Notes: generated by a model from the sequence alone, not told the origin. A stretch of DNA of 64,000 bases from Alloprevotella sp. oral taxon 473 str. F0040 (GCF_000318095.2 NZ_KB290714.1:307875-371874), one strand, 5' to 3'. Numbered from the stretch's first letter, positions 12,803 through 28,167 are shown. Program-made: numbers and translations.

Positions 12803-12872
12803 CTGTGAAGGTTGTGAAAGCAAAAAGTGCAAAGTTGCAGGGTGCGTGCGCATGCGCGCACGCGAGAGAGGG
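12803..12872 (+). repeat. Dispersed repeat copy R3
   Basis: CTGTGAAGGTTGTGAAAGCA, a linker with GTGCAAAGTTGCAGGG, then the tail TGCGTGCGCATGCGCGCACG (12843-12862) and CGAGAGAG. The tail alternates pyrimidine and purine without a break for about 22 bases, as in R1, but with different bases at several positions. Confidence 0.75.
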
Positions 12873-12972
12873 TGATGTAATCTTTCTTAACAGATGAAAA
12901 GGAGGGCTTTGCAGGCTCTAATACCCTAATCGTTTGATCATACTCATTTTTGCAGGATAAACATGCGCAACC

Positions 12973-13016
12973 GTAACTGATGTTACGTTTTCCTCCTGTA
13001 GCACTTTGTATCTTTG
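12973..13016 (+). promoter_or_regulatory. HcpR-like operator and promoter of hcp
   Basis: Palindrome GTAACTGATGTTAC (12973-12986), 22 bp, then TATCTTTG (13009-13016). The expected transcript start leaves about 22 nt before the ATG at 13045. The lack of a -33 TTG fits activator-dependent expression. It has the same architecture as the site at 11931. Confidence 0.75.
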
Positions 13017-13044
13017 CAACGACATAAACAAATATAGACATAAT

Positions 13045-14718
13045 ATGGATCCTAGAATGTTCTGTTTTCAGTGCCAAGAAACGGCACGCAACACAGGTTG
13101 CTTGATTAAAGGAGTATGTGGCAAAGAAGCCTCTACGGCCCGTTTGCAAGACCTTCTTCTTTTTGTAGTTCGCGGTATTAGTGTAGCTGAAACACTGCTT
13201 CGCCAACGTGGTGAGACAATTCCTGCCGAGGTGTATCATTTCAACACAGATGCTTTGTTCTGCACCATCACCAATGCTAACTTTGATGATGACAGTATTG
13301 CTGCCCGCGTGGAGCGCGGACTAGAACTGCGTGACCAACTGGTGGCACGTCTGCAAGAAATCGGTGTAGAACTGCCCGCCACTGATGCCCTCACCTGGCG
13401 TGACGTACGTGACAACTTTGATGCAAAAGCAGGCGAAGTGGGTGTATTGGCAGAGACTGACGAAGACAAGCGTTCTCTCACCGAATTGATCATCTATGGT
13501 CTTAAGGGAATGGCTGCCTATGTAGAACACGCAGAACGCCTTGGCTATGAAGACCTCACCATCAATCATTTCACTTGTGACGCTTTGTCTGCGCTCACAG
13601 TGGGAAATCTTGACGTTGCTGCACTCATCGACCTCACTTTGCGTACCGGTGAATATGGCGTGAAAGCTATGGATGTGCTCGACCGTGCCAACACGGGCAC
13701 TTATGGACATCCTGAGGTGACAGAGGTGTCAATCGATGTGCAAAATCGTCCTGGCATCTTGATCAGTGGTCATGATCTCAAAGATTTGGAACAATTGCTC
13801 GAACAATCGGAAGGGCAGGGCGTAGACATCTACACTCATGGCGAGATGCTTCCTGCTCACTACTATCCAGCGTTCAAGAAATATAAGCACTTTGTGGGCA
13901 ACTACGGTAATGCTTGGTGGCAACAACGTGCAGAGTTTACGACTTTTAATGGTCCGATTCTCTTCACCACCAACTGCATTGTGCCTCCGCTTCCCAATGC
14001 CACCTACAAAGACAAGGTCTTTACTACCAACGCTACGGCCTTCCCAGGATGGAAACACATTGTGGCTGATGCAGACGGCCGCAAGGATTTCTCTGAAATC
14101 ATAGCCTTGGCGAAGACTTGTCCTGCTCCTCAACGCCTCGAAACGGGTAAAATTGTTGGTGGCTTTGGTCATAACCAAGTGTTTGCGCTTGCCGATAAGG
14201 TGGTGGAAGCTGTGAAAAGTGGAGCCATCAAGAAGTTTGTGGTGATGAGCGGTTGTGATGGTCGTCAAGCAGGTCGCGACTATTATGGTGATTTTGCGAA
14301 AGCACTCCCACAAGACACGGTGATCTTGACTTCTGGTTGTGCAAAATATCGCTACAACAAATTGGCGTTAGGCGACATCAACGGCATTCCTCGTGTGCTC
14401 GATGCTGGTCAGTGCAATGACAGCTATTCGCTCGCACTCATTGCATTGAAATTGAAGGACATCTTTGGCCTTGAAAGTGTGAACGATTTACCCATTGCTT
14501 ATAATATCGCATGGTATGAACAGAAAGCAATCATCGTTTTGCTTGCGTTGCTCTATCTTGGTGTGAAGAACATCCACGTGGGTCCCACGCTTCCTGCTTT
14601 CCTTTCTCCTAATGTGGCGAAAGTGTTGGTAGAAAACTTTGGCATTGCTGGCATCACAGATGTAGAGAACGATATGAAGATTTTTGGCATTGAATCTGTT
14701 TCCCAAACCAGCTGCTAA
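13045..14718 (+). CDS. hcp: Hydroxylamine reductase / hybrid cluster protein (class I)
   Basis: 557-aa cytoplasmic Fe-S enzyme that reduces nitric oxide or hydroxylamine and protects anaerobes from nitrosative stress. The N-terminus [16 protein letters not shown] carries Cys spaced C-x2-C-x8-C-x5-C, the class I arrangement that binds a [4Fe-4S] cluster. Downstream Cys-containing motifs of the hybrid cluster site are present (SGCDGR near residue 405, TSGCAKYR near 430, DAGQCND near 455). Full length for class I, with no deletion of the central helical region. The ATG at 13045 follows the promoter; the frame is open 13 codons further up but that overlaps the -7 box. It is followed by a bidirectional terminator and is probably monocistronic. 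Confidence 0.95.
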   Translation: MDPRMFCFQCQETARNTGCLIKGVCGKEASTARLQDLLLFVVRGISVAETLLRQRGETIPAEVYHFNTDALFCTITNANFDDDSIAARVERGLELRDQLVARLQEIGVELPATDALTWRDVRDNFDAKAGEVGVLAETDEDKRSLTELIIYGLKGMAAYVEHAERLGYEDLTINHFTCDALSALTVGNLDVAALIDLTLRTGEYGVKAMDVLDRANTGTYGHPEVTEVSIDVQNRPGILISGHDLKDLEQLLEQSEGQGVDIYTHGEMLPAHYYPAFKKYKHFVGNYGNAWWQQRAEFTTFNGPILFTTNCIVPPLPNATYKDKVFTTNATAFPGWKHIVADADGRKDFSEIIALAKTCPAPQRLETGKIVGGFGHNQVFALADKVVEAVKSGAIKKFVVMSGCDGRQAGRDYYGDFAKALPQDTVILTSGCAKYRYNKLALGDINGIPRVLDAGQCNDSYSLALIALKLKDIFGLESVNDLPIAYNIAWYEQKAIIVLLALLYLGVKNIHVGPTLPAFLSPNVAKVLVENFGIAGITDVENDMKIFGIESVSQTSC

Positions 14719-14757
14719 AAGTCTTAGGATGGTGCATCGCTCCATCTAAAATGAATC

Positions 14758-14790
14758 ATCCCCATTGACACCGATATGGTCAATGGGGAT
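14758..14790. terminator. Bidirectional terminator between hcp and the convergent gene
   Basis: A perfect 12-bp stem ATCCCCATTGAC / GTCAATGGGGAT with a 9-base loop sits between the two convergent stop codons. Confidence 0.8.
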
Positions 14791-14803
14791 GCTGTGTTTT
14801 GGC

Positions 14804-15580
14804 TTACATGGTCACCTTAGTCTTGATGAGGCTAGGACTATTGTTCGTCTTTACGGTGCCTTGCAAATCCATCGTCATGGTGCCTTGCAAATCCATCGTC
14901 ATGGTGCCTGGTATTTGCTGGCCAGTGGTGCGATCGTATTGTACCTCAGTTTCAAAGGTGAGATTATTCTCTGTGTTCATTTTCAATACGCCTTTACTCT
15001 TGATGGTCAGAGTGCTTGGTGTAATCTTCGTCAAGCAATATTCTACTTGCATCTCCCTTTGGTCGTCTTTGATGTTGTTTTTCCAGGTGTCACCTTCACC
15101 AATGGGGGTGCTTGGGAAGTGTTGAATCTGGCTGTTAAGCTCCATTTGCTCTAATTGCGAGAAAAATTGCCCCAACAACTCTTGGGGTAGTCCTTTGATT
15201 TCTACATTTTTCACGTTACCATGTTTATCCTTTTGGCTGGTGATCGTGATTTGAGAAATCTGCTCATTGAATTTTTTCAACATAGCTTCCATTGCTGCAT
15301 TTTGGGGCATATCTGGAAGAGAAATAGCGAGGTCGGCCATGCTCATGTTCATCGTATAGACTTCATTTTCCAGTGAGGTTGCCTTGATATGAGTTGTCAT
15401 ACTCGTTTCCATCTTCTTGGGGTTGTTGCTGGAGTTAGAGTATTCTATCGTAGAAGTCATGCGATAGGTGAGGGTTTTGCCCAATTCTGGAGCGAAACGG
15501 TAGGTGATTTTTTCGCCTGCGACGGCGAGGAGGGTGCCAAGTGCAAAGACGAGGCAAAAACTAAGCAATCGTTTCATCAT
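14804..15580 (-). CDS. DUF6263-like secreted protein of unknown function
   Basis: 258-aa protein with a signal peptide (MMKRLLSFCLVFALGTLLAVA), so periplasmic or surface. The body is rich in beta-strand and polar residues and resembles the DUF6263 type of Bacteroidetes exported proteins (a Y-R-F...G-K-T-L-T-Y-R start, a G-E-G-D-T-W motif mid-protein, C-terminal strands). No catalytic motif is visible. Near the C-terminus the octapeptide GTMTMDLQ occurs twice in tandem, encoded by an exact 24-bp duplication. It is transcribed toward hcp and shares no operon with mutS, 126 bp away on the same strand. Confidence 0.6.
   Translation of the reverse strand: MMKRLLSFCLVFALGTLLAVAGEKITYRFAPELGKTLTYRMTSTIEYSNSSNNPKKMETSMTTHIKATSLENEVYTMNMSMADLAISLPDMPQNAAMEAMLKKFNEQISQITITSQKDKHGNVKNVEIKGLPQELLGQFFSQLEQMELNSQIQHFPSTPIGEGDTWKNNIKDDQREMQVEYCLTKITPSTLTIKSKGVLKMNTENNLTFETEVQYDRTTGQQIPGTMTMDLQGTMTMDLQGTVKTNNSPSLIKTKVTM
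14855..14902 (-). repeat. Exact 24-bp tandem duplication inside a coding region
   Basis: Two identical 24-bp copies (14855-14878 and 14879-14902) followed by 6 more matching bases. The frame is kept and the peptide GTMTMDLQ is doubled. Perfect identity suggests a recent event or a slippage-prone site. Confidence 0.9.
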
Positions 15581-15706
15581 GATGTTAAGATTTTAGGATG
15601 AATAAATAGGATTAGAGGGATGGAGTGAATAGCAGATGCTCACTGAGAGCTTGTCTGACTTTCCGAGAAGAATAGGGGTATAAACAATTACTCACCAGAA
15701 CAGACC

Positions 15707-18340
15707 TTAGGCCTGTCCGGTGAGAATTTTACGAATTTCATGCAAGCGGTTGAGGGCTTCCATAGGGGTGAGATTGTTGATGTCGAGATGGAGTATCTCA
15801 TCGCGCACAGCCGTGAGCACGGGGTCGTCGAGTTGGAAAAACGACAGTTGGGTGTTGGGAGCTGCTACATTGAGTGTTTCGGTGGTAACATCTGAAGTCG
15901 CTCCTACGTTTTCGCGGTCGTCGGCTCGGTTAGCTTCAAGATGGTGGAGGATGCTTTCGGCTCTACGCACGATGTTGCTGGGCATACCGGCTAAGCGCGC
16001 CACGTGAATACCAAAGGAGTGTTCGCTACCACCGCGTGCGAGTTTGCGGAGGAAAACGATGCGGTGATCCACTTCGCGCACCGACACGTTGTAGTTCTTG
16101 ATGCGTGCAAAGCGATTTTCCATCTCGTTCAACTCATGATAGTGGGTGGCAAAAAGCGTGCGCGCATGAGCAGTAGGATTCTCGTGGATGTGCTCCACGA
16201 TGCTCCAGGCGATGGAGATGCCATCGTAGGTGGAAGTGCCTCGGCCGAGTTCGTCAAAAAGCACGAGAGAACGCTCCGTGAGATTGTTCATGATGTTGGC
16301 GGCTTCGCTCATTTCCACCATAAACGTACTCTCACCCACGGAGATGTTGTCGGATGCTCCAACACGGGTGAAGATTTTGTCGACCAATCCTACGCGTGCG
16401 CTGTCGGCAGGAACGAAAGATCCCATCTGCGCAAGGAGGGTGATTAAGGCTGTTTGGCGCAAGAGTGCACTCTTACCCGCCATGTTAGGACCGGTGACGA
16501 TGATGATTTGCTGACTCTCGGTGTCGAGCAGAATGTCATTGGCGATGTATTCTTCCCCCACGGGCATTAAGGTTTCGATCACGGGGTGACGTCCAGCTTT
16601 GATGTCGAGGGTGGTGGTGTCACCCACCACGGGGCGTACATATTTTTGCGTTCTAGCCAGATGGGCGAGAGAGTGGTAGCAGTCGAGGTCGGAGAGGGCT
16701 TGAGCATTGTGTTGGAGTGCCACGATGCACTCCGCTGCAGCAGCCACCAACTGACCATAAAGGCGGGTTTCGAGAATGAGAATCTTGTCTTCCGCACCGA
16801 GGATTTTCTCCTCATATTCTTTGAGCTCTTGCGTGATGTAGCGTTCCGCATTGACCAGGGTCTGTTTGCGAATCCACTCTTCGGGCACAAACTCTTTGTA
16901 GGTGTTGCGCACTTCCATGTAGTAGCCGAAGACGTTGTTGAATCCTATCTTCAAACTTTGGATGCCGGTGCGTGCGATTTCGCGCTCTTGGATTTGGAGC
17001 AAGTAGTCCTTGCCCGAAGTCTGGATGTTGCGCAGTTCGTCGAGTTGCGCATCCACTCCTTCGTTGATGACTCCCCCTTTGTTCACCAATAGTGGTGGGT
17101 CAAGGCGCAGTTCGCGTTCGATGCGCTGGCGCAGTTCTGTGCAAGGCGCGAGTTTTTCTCCAATGGCGCGGATGCTTTCTTGTGGAGAAGCCAAACACAC
17201 GTTTTTGAGCACCATTACCGTTTCCAAGGCTGCGCGGAGTTGTTGCATTTCGCGAGGGTTGATGCGTCCTGTAGCTACTTTAGAAACGATGCGTTCGAGG
17301 TCGCCCACCTTGCCGAGTTCCATCTCGCAGAGTTCGCGAAATTCGGGTTGGCGGAAGAATTGTTCCACACTGTCGAGGCGCGTGTTGATGTCTTTGACCG
17401 AACGTAAGGGGAAGAGTACCCATCGGCGCAGTTGGCGCGCTCCCATCGGGGTGAGGGTGCGGTCGAGCACTTGCAGAAGCGAACGTCCGTCGCCGTGGTT
17501 GGTGCTCACCAATTCGAGATTGCGGATGGTGAACTTGTCGAGGCGCACGAAGCGTTCTTCTTCGATGCGTGTGATGCGTGTGATGTGGTCGGTGTGGTGG
17601 TGCTGCGTTTGCTCGAGATAGGTCAAGATGGCTCCAGCTGCTGTGATGGCAGCATGGAGGTGGTCGATGCCGAAGCCTTTGAGATTCTTGACATCAAAGT
17701 GTTTCAGCACTTTGGTGCGCGCAGAAACATCGGCGAAAGCCCAGTCGTCGAGTTCAAAAACAAAATATTTTCCAGCGAAGAGATTGTCAAACTTTCCCTT
17801 CAAACCGCGTTCCACTAGGATTTCTTTAGGGGAGAATCCAGCTAAAAGTTTGTCGATATATTCCACATCTCCTTCGGCAACCAGATATTCTCCCGTGGAA
17901 ATGTCCAACAAAGATAATCCCACGCTTGCGGCTCCGAAGTGAATGGCTGCCAAGAAGTTGTTTTCCTTGCTCGCTAGCACGTTGTCACCTAGTGCCACAC
18001 CAGGCGTTACCAATTCGGTGATGCCACGCTTCACGAGTTTTTTAGTGAGTTTGGGATCTTCGAGTTGGTCGCAAATTGCCACACGATGTCCAGCGCGGAT
18101 GAGGCGTGGGAGGTAGTTGTCGAGCGCATGGTGTGGAAAGCCAGCCATAGCAATAGAACCCGACGAACCTTTTTGGTTGCGTTTGGTGAGCGTGATGCCC
18201 AAGATTTGTGAAGCCACCACCGCGTCGTCACTATAGGTTTCGTAGAAGTCGCCACAACGGAAGAGGAGAATCGCATCGGGATTCGTCGCCTTCATATCGT
18301 GAAACTGCTTCATCATTGGGGTGAGTGCTTCTTGCGCCAT
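15707..18340 (-). CDS. mutS: DNA mismatch repair protein MutS
   Basis: 877-aa mismatch-recognition ATPase. The N-terminal mismatch-binding domain has the F-Y-E motif (CGDFYETY, near residue 31). Clamp and lever domains follow, then the ATPase with Walker [14 protein letters not shown] near residue 615, Walker [13 protein letters not shown] near 692 and the signature STFMVEMSE. The C-terminal region (SFFQLDDP...) ends with the usual helix-turn-helix dimer segment. Length is normal. Its promoter is at 18390-18420. The gene stands alone, with no mutL nearby. Confidence 0.97.
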   Translation of the reverse strand: MAQEALTPMMKQFHDMKATNPDAILLFRCGDFYETYSDDAVVASQILGITLTKRNQKGSSGSIAMAGFPHHALDNYLPRLIRAGHRVAICDQLEDPKLTKKLVKRGITELVTPGVALGDNVLASKENNFLAAIHFGAASVGLSLLDISTGEYLVAEGDVEYIDKLLAGFSPKEILVERGLKGKFDNLFAGKYFVFELDDWAFADVSARTKVLKHFDVKNLKGFGIDHLHAAITAAGAILTYLEQTQHHHTDHITRITRIEEERFVRLDKFTIRNLELVSTNHGDGRSLLQVLDRTLTPMGARQLRRWVLFPLRSVKDINTRLDSVEQFFRQPEFRELCEMELGKVGDLERIVSKVATGRINPREMQQLRAALETVMVLKNVCLASPQESIRAIGEKLAPCTELRQRIERELRLDPPLLVNKGGVINEGVDAQLDELRNIQTSGKDYLLQIQEREIARTGIQSLKIGFNNVFGYYMEVRNTYKEFVPEEWIRKQTLVNAERYITQELKEYEEKILGAEDKILILETRLYGQLVAAAAECIVALQHNAQALSDLDCYHSLAHLARTQKYVRPVVGDTTTLDIKAGRHPVIETLMPVGEEYIANDILLDTESQQIIIVTGPNMAGKSALLRQTALITLLAQMGSFVPADSARVGLVDKIFTRVGASDNISVGESTFMVEMSEAANIMNNLTERSLVLFDELGRGTSTYDGISIAWSIVEHIHENPTAHARTLFATHYHELNEMENRFARIKNYNVSVREVDHRIVFLRKLARGGSEHSFGIHVARLAGMPSNIVRRAESILHHLEANRADDRENVGATSDVTTETLNVAAPNTQLSFFQLDDPVLTAVRDEILHLDINNLTPMEALNRLHEIRKILTGQA

Positions 18341-18389
18341 ATTGGGATATAGTTGTTTACAGAGAAATCTTATTTGATAGTGGTTGGAG

Positions 18390-18420
18390 CAAAGTTACAA
18401 AAAACCAGTGGTTTGAACAA
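18390..18420 (-). promoter_or_regulatory. mutS promoter
   Basis: On the minus strand: TTG (complement of CAA at 18418-18420), 20 bases, then TAACTTTG (18397-18390), about 50 bp before the start codon. Confidence 0.7.
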
Positions 18421-18490
18421 ATACAAAGAAGTTGACTTCGGGTTACCCAGTATCCCTTTGGAGTTGGCTGCTGAATGTGGAGAAAAAGAA

Positions 18491-18528
18491 AGCGGAGTTG
18501 CACCAGAAAAGACTGGTACAACTCCGCT
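18491..18528 (-). terminator. Terminator of the second GH2 gene
   Basis: Stem AGCGGAGTTG-ACCAG / CTGGT-CAACTCCGCT with one mismatch, followed on the minus strand by TTCTTTTTC, 35 bp after the stop codon. Confidence 0.85.
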
Positions 18529-18562
18529 GGAGGTTGTTGCGTTTGCAATCAATCGTTGCTGT

Positions 18563-23987
<5,425 letters not shown>

Positions 23988-24054
23988 GGGCGGTATTCAA
24001 AGAGTTAGAAGTAGAATATCTGTATTTCAGACTAAACTATCCTTTAATGAACGA

Positions 24055-24062
24055 CAAAGTTA
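24055..24062 (-). promoter_or_regulatory. Possible -7 box of the pagL-like gene
   Basis: TAACTTTG on the minus strand, 68 bp before the start codon. No TTG at the usual -33 distance. Confidence 0.4.
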
Positions 24063-24106
24063 CTCAATTCGTGGGAGCTAAGCTTCGTGTTGTTCTTAGA
24101 AAATCG

Positions 24107-24114
24107 TATTTTTG
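24107..24114 (+). promoter_or_regulatory. Possible -7 box of the VanX-like gene
   Basis: TATTTTTG on the plus strand. A TTG lies only 14 bases upstream (24090), so the -33 match is poor. Confidence 0.35.
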
Positions 24115-24203
24115 TAGGGAACACCAACCTAGGCACTAGAGTTTAGTGCTTCGACTTTTGTTGATGTTACGTGCAAATCCATCATTATCCGTTTTCTCAT
24201 CCT

Positions 24204-24944
24204 ATGTGCATTGCTTCTTTTTCCCTCTATCTTTTATCTTTGTGGGGGAGTGTTCCGAATGCTCATGTAGCTATATCGATCTCCCAGACCAAGTCTCCCA
24301 CTGAGCAGCGGATGGAAGCACAAGGGTTAGTGGACGTTACTACGGTGATTCCTGATATTCATGTTAGTCTTATGTATGCACGTGCGGACAATTTTGTTGG
24401 ACGAGTGATGTATCGCGACTTGCATCGCGCTTACCTTCTTCCCGAAACGGCAGCTGCATTGAAGAAAGCCCAAACAGCTTTGCAAAAAGCACACCCCGAA
24501 CTTAGTTTGAAGGTCTATGATGCTACGCGCCCTATGTCAGTGCAACAGCAAATGTGGAATATCGTAGCAGGGACGTCTAAGTCCATCTATGTGAGCAATC
24601 CTAAGAATGGCGGAGGACTGCACAATTATGGCTTAGCAGTAGACATCACTCTCTGCTGGCGCAACGATGTGCGCAATGCTCAGGGGAAACTTTTGCACAC
24701 CGCAGGAGACACCACCGGTTTGTCGATGGGAACACCTATTGATTATCTAGGAAAACTTGCTCATGTGCGCGATGAAACCGAATTTTTAGAAAGAGGATGG
24801 CTCAAGAAAGAGCATATCCAGAGAAGACAATGGTTGCGCACAGCCATGGCAGCCGGAGGCTTCAAAGTCTTGCCCACAGAATGGTGGCATTTCAATTTCA
24901 AAACTCGCGCACAAGCCAAAGCACACTACAAAGTGGTGCGATAG
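24204..24944 (+). CDS. VanX-like D-alanyl-D-alanine dipeptidase (peptidase M15)
   Basis: 246-aa zinc dipeptidase or D,D-carboxypeptidase of the M15 family with an N-terminal hydrophobic export segment. Visible motifs are the substrate Arg in YDATRPMSVQ, zinc ligands in GLHNYGLAVDITL (His and Asp), and EWWHFNF near the C-terminus, giving the catalytic Glu and third zinc His. As an exported enzyme in an organism without a vanHA cluster nearby, a role in peptidoglycan peptide recycling is more likely than glycopeptide resistance. The start is uncertain: an in-frame GTG at 24171 would add 11 residues. Confidence 0.85.
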   Translation: MCIASFSLYLLSLWGSVPNAHVAISISQTKSPTEQRMEAQGLVDVTTVIPDIHVSLMYARADNFVGRVMYRDLHRAYLLPETAAALKKAQTALQKAHPELSLKVYDATRPMSVQQQMWNIVAGTSKSIYVSNPKNGGGLHNYGLAVDITLCWRNDVRNAQGKLLHTAGDTTGLSMGTPIDYLGKLAHVRDETEFLERGWLKKEHIQRRQWLRTAMAAGGFKVLPTEWWHFNFKTRAQAKAHYKVVR

Positions 24945-24988
24945 AATAACGCCTTAATAACTTTCAAGTCTTTTAGACCCTCAGTGAT

Positions 24989-26293
24989 ATGAACCCAGAT
25001 TTTTCGGTATTTTTACTAAAAACATCCGATTTCATCGCGGAACATCGACATGAACGTCCCGATGCTGTAGCTCTTGTTTTGGCTAATCAAGGAGAAAAAA
25101 TGGGCTTCGACAAAGAGGAATCAGCTTTTATCGTACGCCAAATCGAAGGTTGGCAAAAGCTCTCTGCCAAAGTTCCCCGTTGGACTGAATCTTCTACACT
25201 CATCTATCCCCCTCGTTTGTCTTTAGAACAATGTAGTAGCCAGGTTGCAGCTGAGTATAAAGCCAAGTTGGTGGAGCGTATCATTACCACAAGCACTTCT
25301 TCTGAATCTCATCTCAAGACAATGGTAGATCTCACTGGTGGACTTGGAGTAGACTTCTCGTTTATGGCTCCTTTGTTTGATGAGGCCACTTATGTAGAGC
25401 AACGAGAAGAATTGGTGCAACTCGCTCTTCATAATTTCCCTTTGCTAGGATTGTCGCACGCAAACTGCCTTTGTGGAGATGCTGTGACTCATCTTTCTGC
25501 GATGAAATCGGTGGATTTGGTCTATCTAGACCCGGCGCGGCGTGACGAACATGGTCGAAAAACAGTCCGTATCGAGGACTGCACACCCAATGTGTTGGAA
25601 CTGTTGCCGAAGTTGCGCGAGAAGGCGAGATGGTTGTTGGTGAAACTCTCTCCCATGTTGGATGTGCACCAAGCCATCACCGCGCTTGGGTGTGTGAATG
25701 AAGCCCACGTGGTGGCAGTTGATGGAGAGTGCAAAGAAATACTTTTGTTGTGTGATTTAAGTTTACAGCGAGAAACACAAACTAGATCCCGCGCGAGTTC
25801 AGAAGAACCAACATCAGGAACTGCGACACGCTGGATTTGTACGAGTGAAAAAGGAATATTTGCCTTCACGCAGCAAGAAGAGCAGACAACGCTTTGCCCC
25901 ATGGCTTCGCTGATAGAGGGATATCTCTACGAACCTGACGCAGCAGTCATGAAGGCTGGAGGCTATAAAACTTTTGGTATGCGATATGGGTTGAAAAAGC
26001 TTCATCCCAACACCCACCTCTTTGTGGGTGAGCACGCCGACTGCACTTTGCCCGCCCGCTGTTTTCGTATTCTCGAGGTCGTAGGTTTTCAAAAGAAAGC
26101 ACTCCGCACGATTACGGCTTTGAAGAAAGCTAATCTTACCGTGCGCAACTTTCCCACTTCAGTGGCAGAACTCCGCAAACGACTTAAACTAGCGGAAGGT
26201 GGTGAGTATTATCTTTTTGCTTGCACCACCGCCCAAGATGAGAAAGTCATCATTGTGACGGAAAAAGTGATTCCTACAGTTCCCTTAGTATAA
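24989..26293 (+). CDS. THUMP-like / PG_1098-family class I methyltransferase
   Basis: 434-aa predicted SAM-dependent methyltransferase, cytoplasmic. After an alpha-helical N-terminus it has a Rossmann fold with SAM motif VDLTGGLGVDFSFMA near residues 113-127, acidic residue in YVEQREELV, and motif IV LVYLDPARRDEHGRK near 179-193. The C-terminal third matches the ferredoxin-like plus THUMP-like RNA-binding arrangement of the PG_1098 family (EGYLYEPDAAVMKAG, AELRKRLKLAEGG). An RNA substrate is inferred; the modified site is not known to me. It starts 45 bp after the M15 gene, so the two may be cotranscribed. Confidence 0.8.
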   Translation: MNPDFSVFLLKTSDFIAEHRHERPDAVALVLANQGEKMGFDKEESAFIVRQIEGWQKLSAKVPRWTESSTLIYPPRLSLEQCSSQVAAEYKAKLVERIITTSTSSESHLKTMVDLTGGLGVDFSFMAPLFDEATYVEQREELVQLALHNFPLLGLSHANCLCGDAVTHLSAMKSVDLVYLDPARRDEHGRKTVRIEDCTPNVLELLPKLREKARWLLVKLSPMLDVHQAITALGCVNEAHVVAVDGECKEILLLCDLSLQRETQTRSRASSEEPTSGTATRWICTSEKGIFAFTQQEEQTTLCPMASLIEGYLYEPDAAVMKAGGYKTFGMRYGLKKLHPNTHLFVGEHADCTLPARCFRILEVVGFQKKALRTITALKKANLTVRNFPTSVAELRKRLKLAEGGEYYLFACTTAQDEKVIIVTEKVIPTVPLV

Positions 26294-26524
26294 TCATCCT
26301 TTTCATCTTTTGCTTCAAGACAGTTCTTTTTTTCTCTATCTTCTTCCAAACATTAGACAAATATCCACATTTTCCATTAGTGCGTTTTTTACTGTATCTC
26401 ATTGTTTATCAGGTGTATGATTGGGGGTTTCTAGTATAGCTCAGCAAAAAAAGAAATTTTTCAGAGAAAAAAATGCGATTTCTTGTAACTTTTCCTCCCC
26501 CTTGTCCGTCTTACCTATAGAGGC

Positions 26525-27034
26525 ATGAAAGAAATAGACTTCCTTAATGACTTGCTGCCGCTCAAACATAAGCTCTATTGCTTGGCGCAGCGCATCACCC
26601 TCGACAGCCTCGAAGCTGAAGACGTGGTGGAAGATACCCTCGTCCGTGTTTGGGAACGTCGCAAGACGCTCACCGAAGTGGATAATTTGGAAGTTTATTG
26701 CTTGACTATCTGTCGAAACCTAGCTCTTGACCGAGCAGAGCGCAAAGATGCTCAGCACGCGACTATAGATGCTAATTTTGATGCACCAGCCGACACGACC
26801 GCGCTCCCCGATGCACAATTAGAAGCTGATGAGCGACTAGTTTGGGTGCGCCGCTCTTTTGAGACATTGCCCGAGAAACAGCGTACAGCATTGCAGTTGC
26901 GCGACATTGAAGGACATAGTTATCAAGAAGTAGCCACGGCGATGGATATTTCCGAAAGCGATGTCAAAGTAACGCTACACCGCGCTAGACAAGCTCTCAA
27001 AGACAAACTCAGTCATTTGAGGTCTCACCTCTAA
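26525..27034 (+). CDS. RNA polymerase ECF sigma factor (RpoE-like)
   Basis: 169-aa sigma-70 family extracytoplasmic-function factor. Region 2 spans about residues 10-75 (LAQRITLDSLEAEDVVEDTLVRVWERR), then an acidic linker, then region 4 with a helix-turn-helix near 120-160 (LPEKQRTALQLRDIEGHSYQEVATAMDISESDVKVTLHRARQ). It is followed 22 bp later by a gene for a probable membrane-anchored partner. Which stress or which genes it controls cannot be read here; no FecR or TonB receptor adjoins. Confidence 0.92.
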   Translation: MKEIDFLNDLLPLKHKLYCLAQRITLDSLEAEDVVEDTLVRVWERRKTLTEVDNLEVYCLTICRNLALDRAERKDAQHATIDANFDAPADTTALPDAQLEADERLVWVRRSFETLPEKQRTALQLRDIEGHSYQEVATAMDISESDVKVTLHRARQALKDKLSHLRSHL

Positions 27035-27056
27035 TTATCCTAAGAAACTTCTCGTC

Positions 27057-27566
27057 ATGAACTACCAGTACATTGAACAATTGATTGAACGCTACTTCGC
27101 AGCTGAAACTTCAGTGGCTGAAGAACGCATCCTCCGTGCTTTCTTCGCGGAGAGCAACGTGCCCAGTCATTTGCAGCAATATGCTTCAATCTTCCGATTT
27201 GCTGCCGAAGAAGCCGAAGCTCCCAAAGTACTTGGTGCAGATTTTGACGAAAAGGTGTTAGCTCGTCTGCGTGCAAAGGGAGATATGCCCGAAATGCATG
27301 TGCGTGCCATCAAGATGACAATCGGTGCTCGCCTTCGTCCTTTGTGGCGTGCTGCAGCAGCGGTGGCTCTTCTTGTGGCCGTCGTAGGTACAGCAGAGGA
27401 AGCTATCGACAAAACGACAAGTGTACCGATGGATTTGCAAGCTATAGAAGCAACTCAGTCTGTTGACAGCACAGATGCGGCTCACAATCCTTACCGCCAA
27501 GTGCAAGAGGGGTTGAAGATGGCCGTCACCAATGATTCCCTACCTCAAGAGTCGCCAAGACCTTGA
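27057..27566 (+). CDS. Probable anti-sigma-like single-pass membrane protein
   Basis: 169-aa protein encoded directly after the ECF sigma gene. The N-terminal ~85 residues are helical and acidic (YIEQLIERYFAAETSVAEERILRAFF), a layout common in Bacteroidetes sigma-partner proteins. One membrane segment follows near residues 100-117 (LWRAAAAVALLVAVVGTA), then about 50 polar extracytoplasmic residues. It lacks the HxxxCxxC zinc motif. Function as anti-sigma factor is inferred from position and topology only. Confidence 0.6.
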   Translation: MNYQYIEQLIERYFAAETSVAEERILRAFFAESNVPSHLQQYASIFRFAAEEAEAPKVLGADFDEKVLARLRAKGDMPEMHVRAIKMTIGARLRPLWRAAAAVALLVAVVGTAEEAIDKTTSVPMDLQAIEATQSVDSTDAAHNPYRQVQEGLKMAVTNDSLPQESPRP

Positions 27567-27694
27567 CAACCACATACGAGATAGACTGACGCACCAATTG
27601 CTTATTAAAACACCTCCTGAACCCTTTGGTTTCAGTTCTCTCTCTCCTTCGTCCCACTAAACGATGACTATAACGCTCGTTACTGACGAACGAT

Positions 27695-27735
27695 CACACC
27701 AGGAAGTAGCTCCGCTGCTTTCTGGTGTGTCGTTT
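27695..27735 (+). terminator. Terminator of the sigma-factor operon
   Basis: Stem CACACCAG-AAG-AG / CT-CTT-CTGGTGTG with small mismatches around a CTCCG loop, followed by TCGTTTT. Confidence 0.75.
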
Positions 27736-27904
27736 TATGGTATGGTAGGGTGTTATGAGATATTTCGCGCCCTTTTTCTTGCATTTTTTCTCCAAGTTGT
27801 CTAGTCTAAGTTCGCATATCACAGAAAATCTTGTTAGATTTTGTGTCTCTTGTTGTAATCGCTGGTAAGATTTATACGATATTGTAGCAGTTCTCGCTCA
27901 AATT

Positions 27905-27987
27905 CTAGGAGGACTGCTGTTCAACTCTAGGAGAGTTTATAGAAAAAGTCGGAGATTCATGAAAGAATCTCCGACTCTTTTGTGATT
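27905..27987. repeat. 21-bp phased GGAG/CTCC array A3 with central inversion
   Basis: GGAG cores at 27908, 27930 and 27951 (steps 22 and 21), then a CTCC core at 27969, 18 bp after the last GGAG. The inner pair forms the inverted repeat AGTCGGAGATT / AATCTCCGACT with an 8-base loop. The 18-bp flip is the same as in A4 at 50281/50299. As RNA the inner pair would also fold as a hairpin. Confidence 0.7.
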
Positions 27988-28058
27988 AGCTTGAAGAGAG
28001 CTCTACTTGAGATGAAAAGCACTAAAAACCATCTTTGTGAATTAGTGTTTATTCAGCC

Positions 28059-28127
28059 TTCTCACGCGCGTGCGCGCCCGCACACTACAGCAAATTTGTG
28101 CTTTTTGCTTTCACAACCTTCACAGAA
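28059..28127 (-). repeat. Dispersed repeat copy R4
   Basis: On the minus strand: TCTGTGAAGGTTGTGAAAGC, a linker with AAATTTGCTGTAGTG, then GTGTGCGGGCGCGCACGCGC and GTGAGA. It forms an inverted pair with R5, about 170 bp apart, GC tails outward. Nearly identical to R3 over the head. Confidence 0.75.
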
Positions 28128-28167
28128 AGCTCTGTAAATATATGTGAGTGAGGGTTTTAAACGTGTA

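Larger units (their letters stand above)
12151..12972. other. Intergenic repeat island 2
   Basis: After the small-RNA terminator there is no credible gene until hcp. The stretch holds the R2/R3 inverted pair and array A2. From 12151 to 12445 I see only AT-rich sequence with nothing recognisable, and from 12873 to 12972 nothing before the hcp operator. Confidence 0.55.

Noticed and set aside
24204-24944. Vancomycin resistance determinant
   Set aside because: The dipeptidase has an export signal and no vanH or vanA companions; a peptidoglycan recycling role is simpler.
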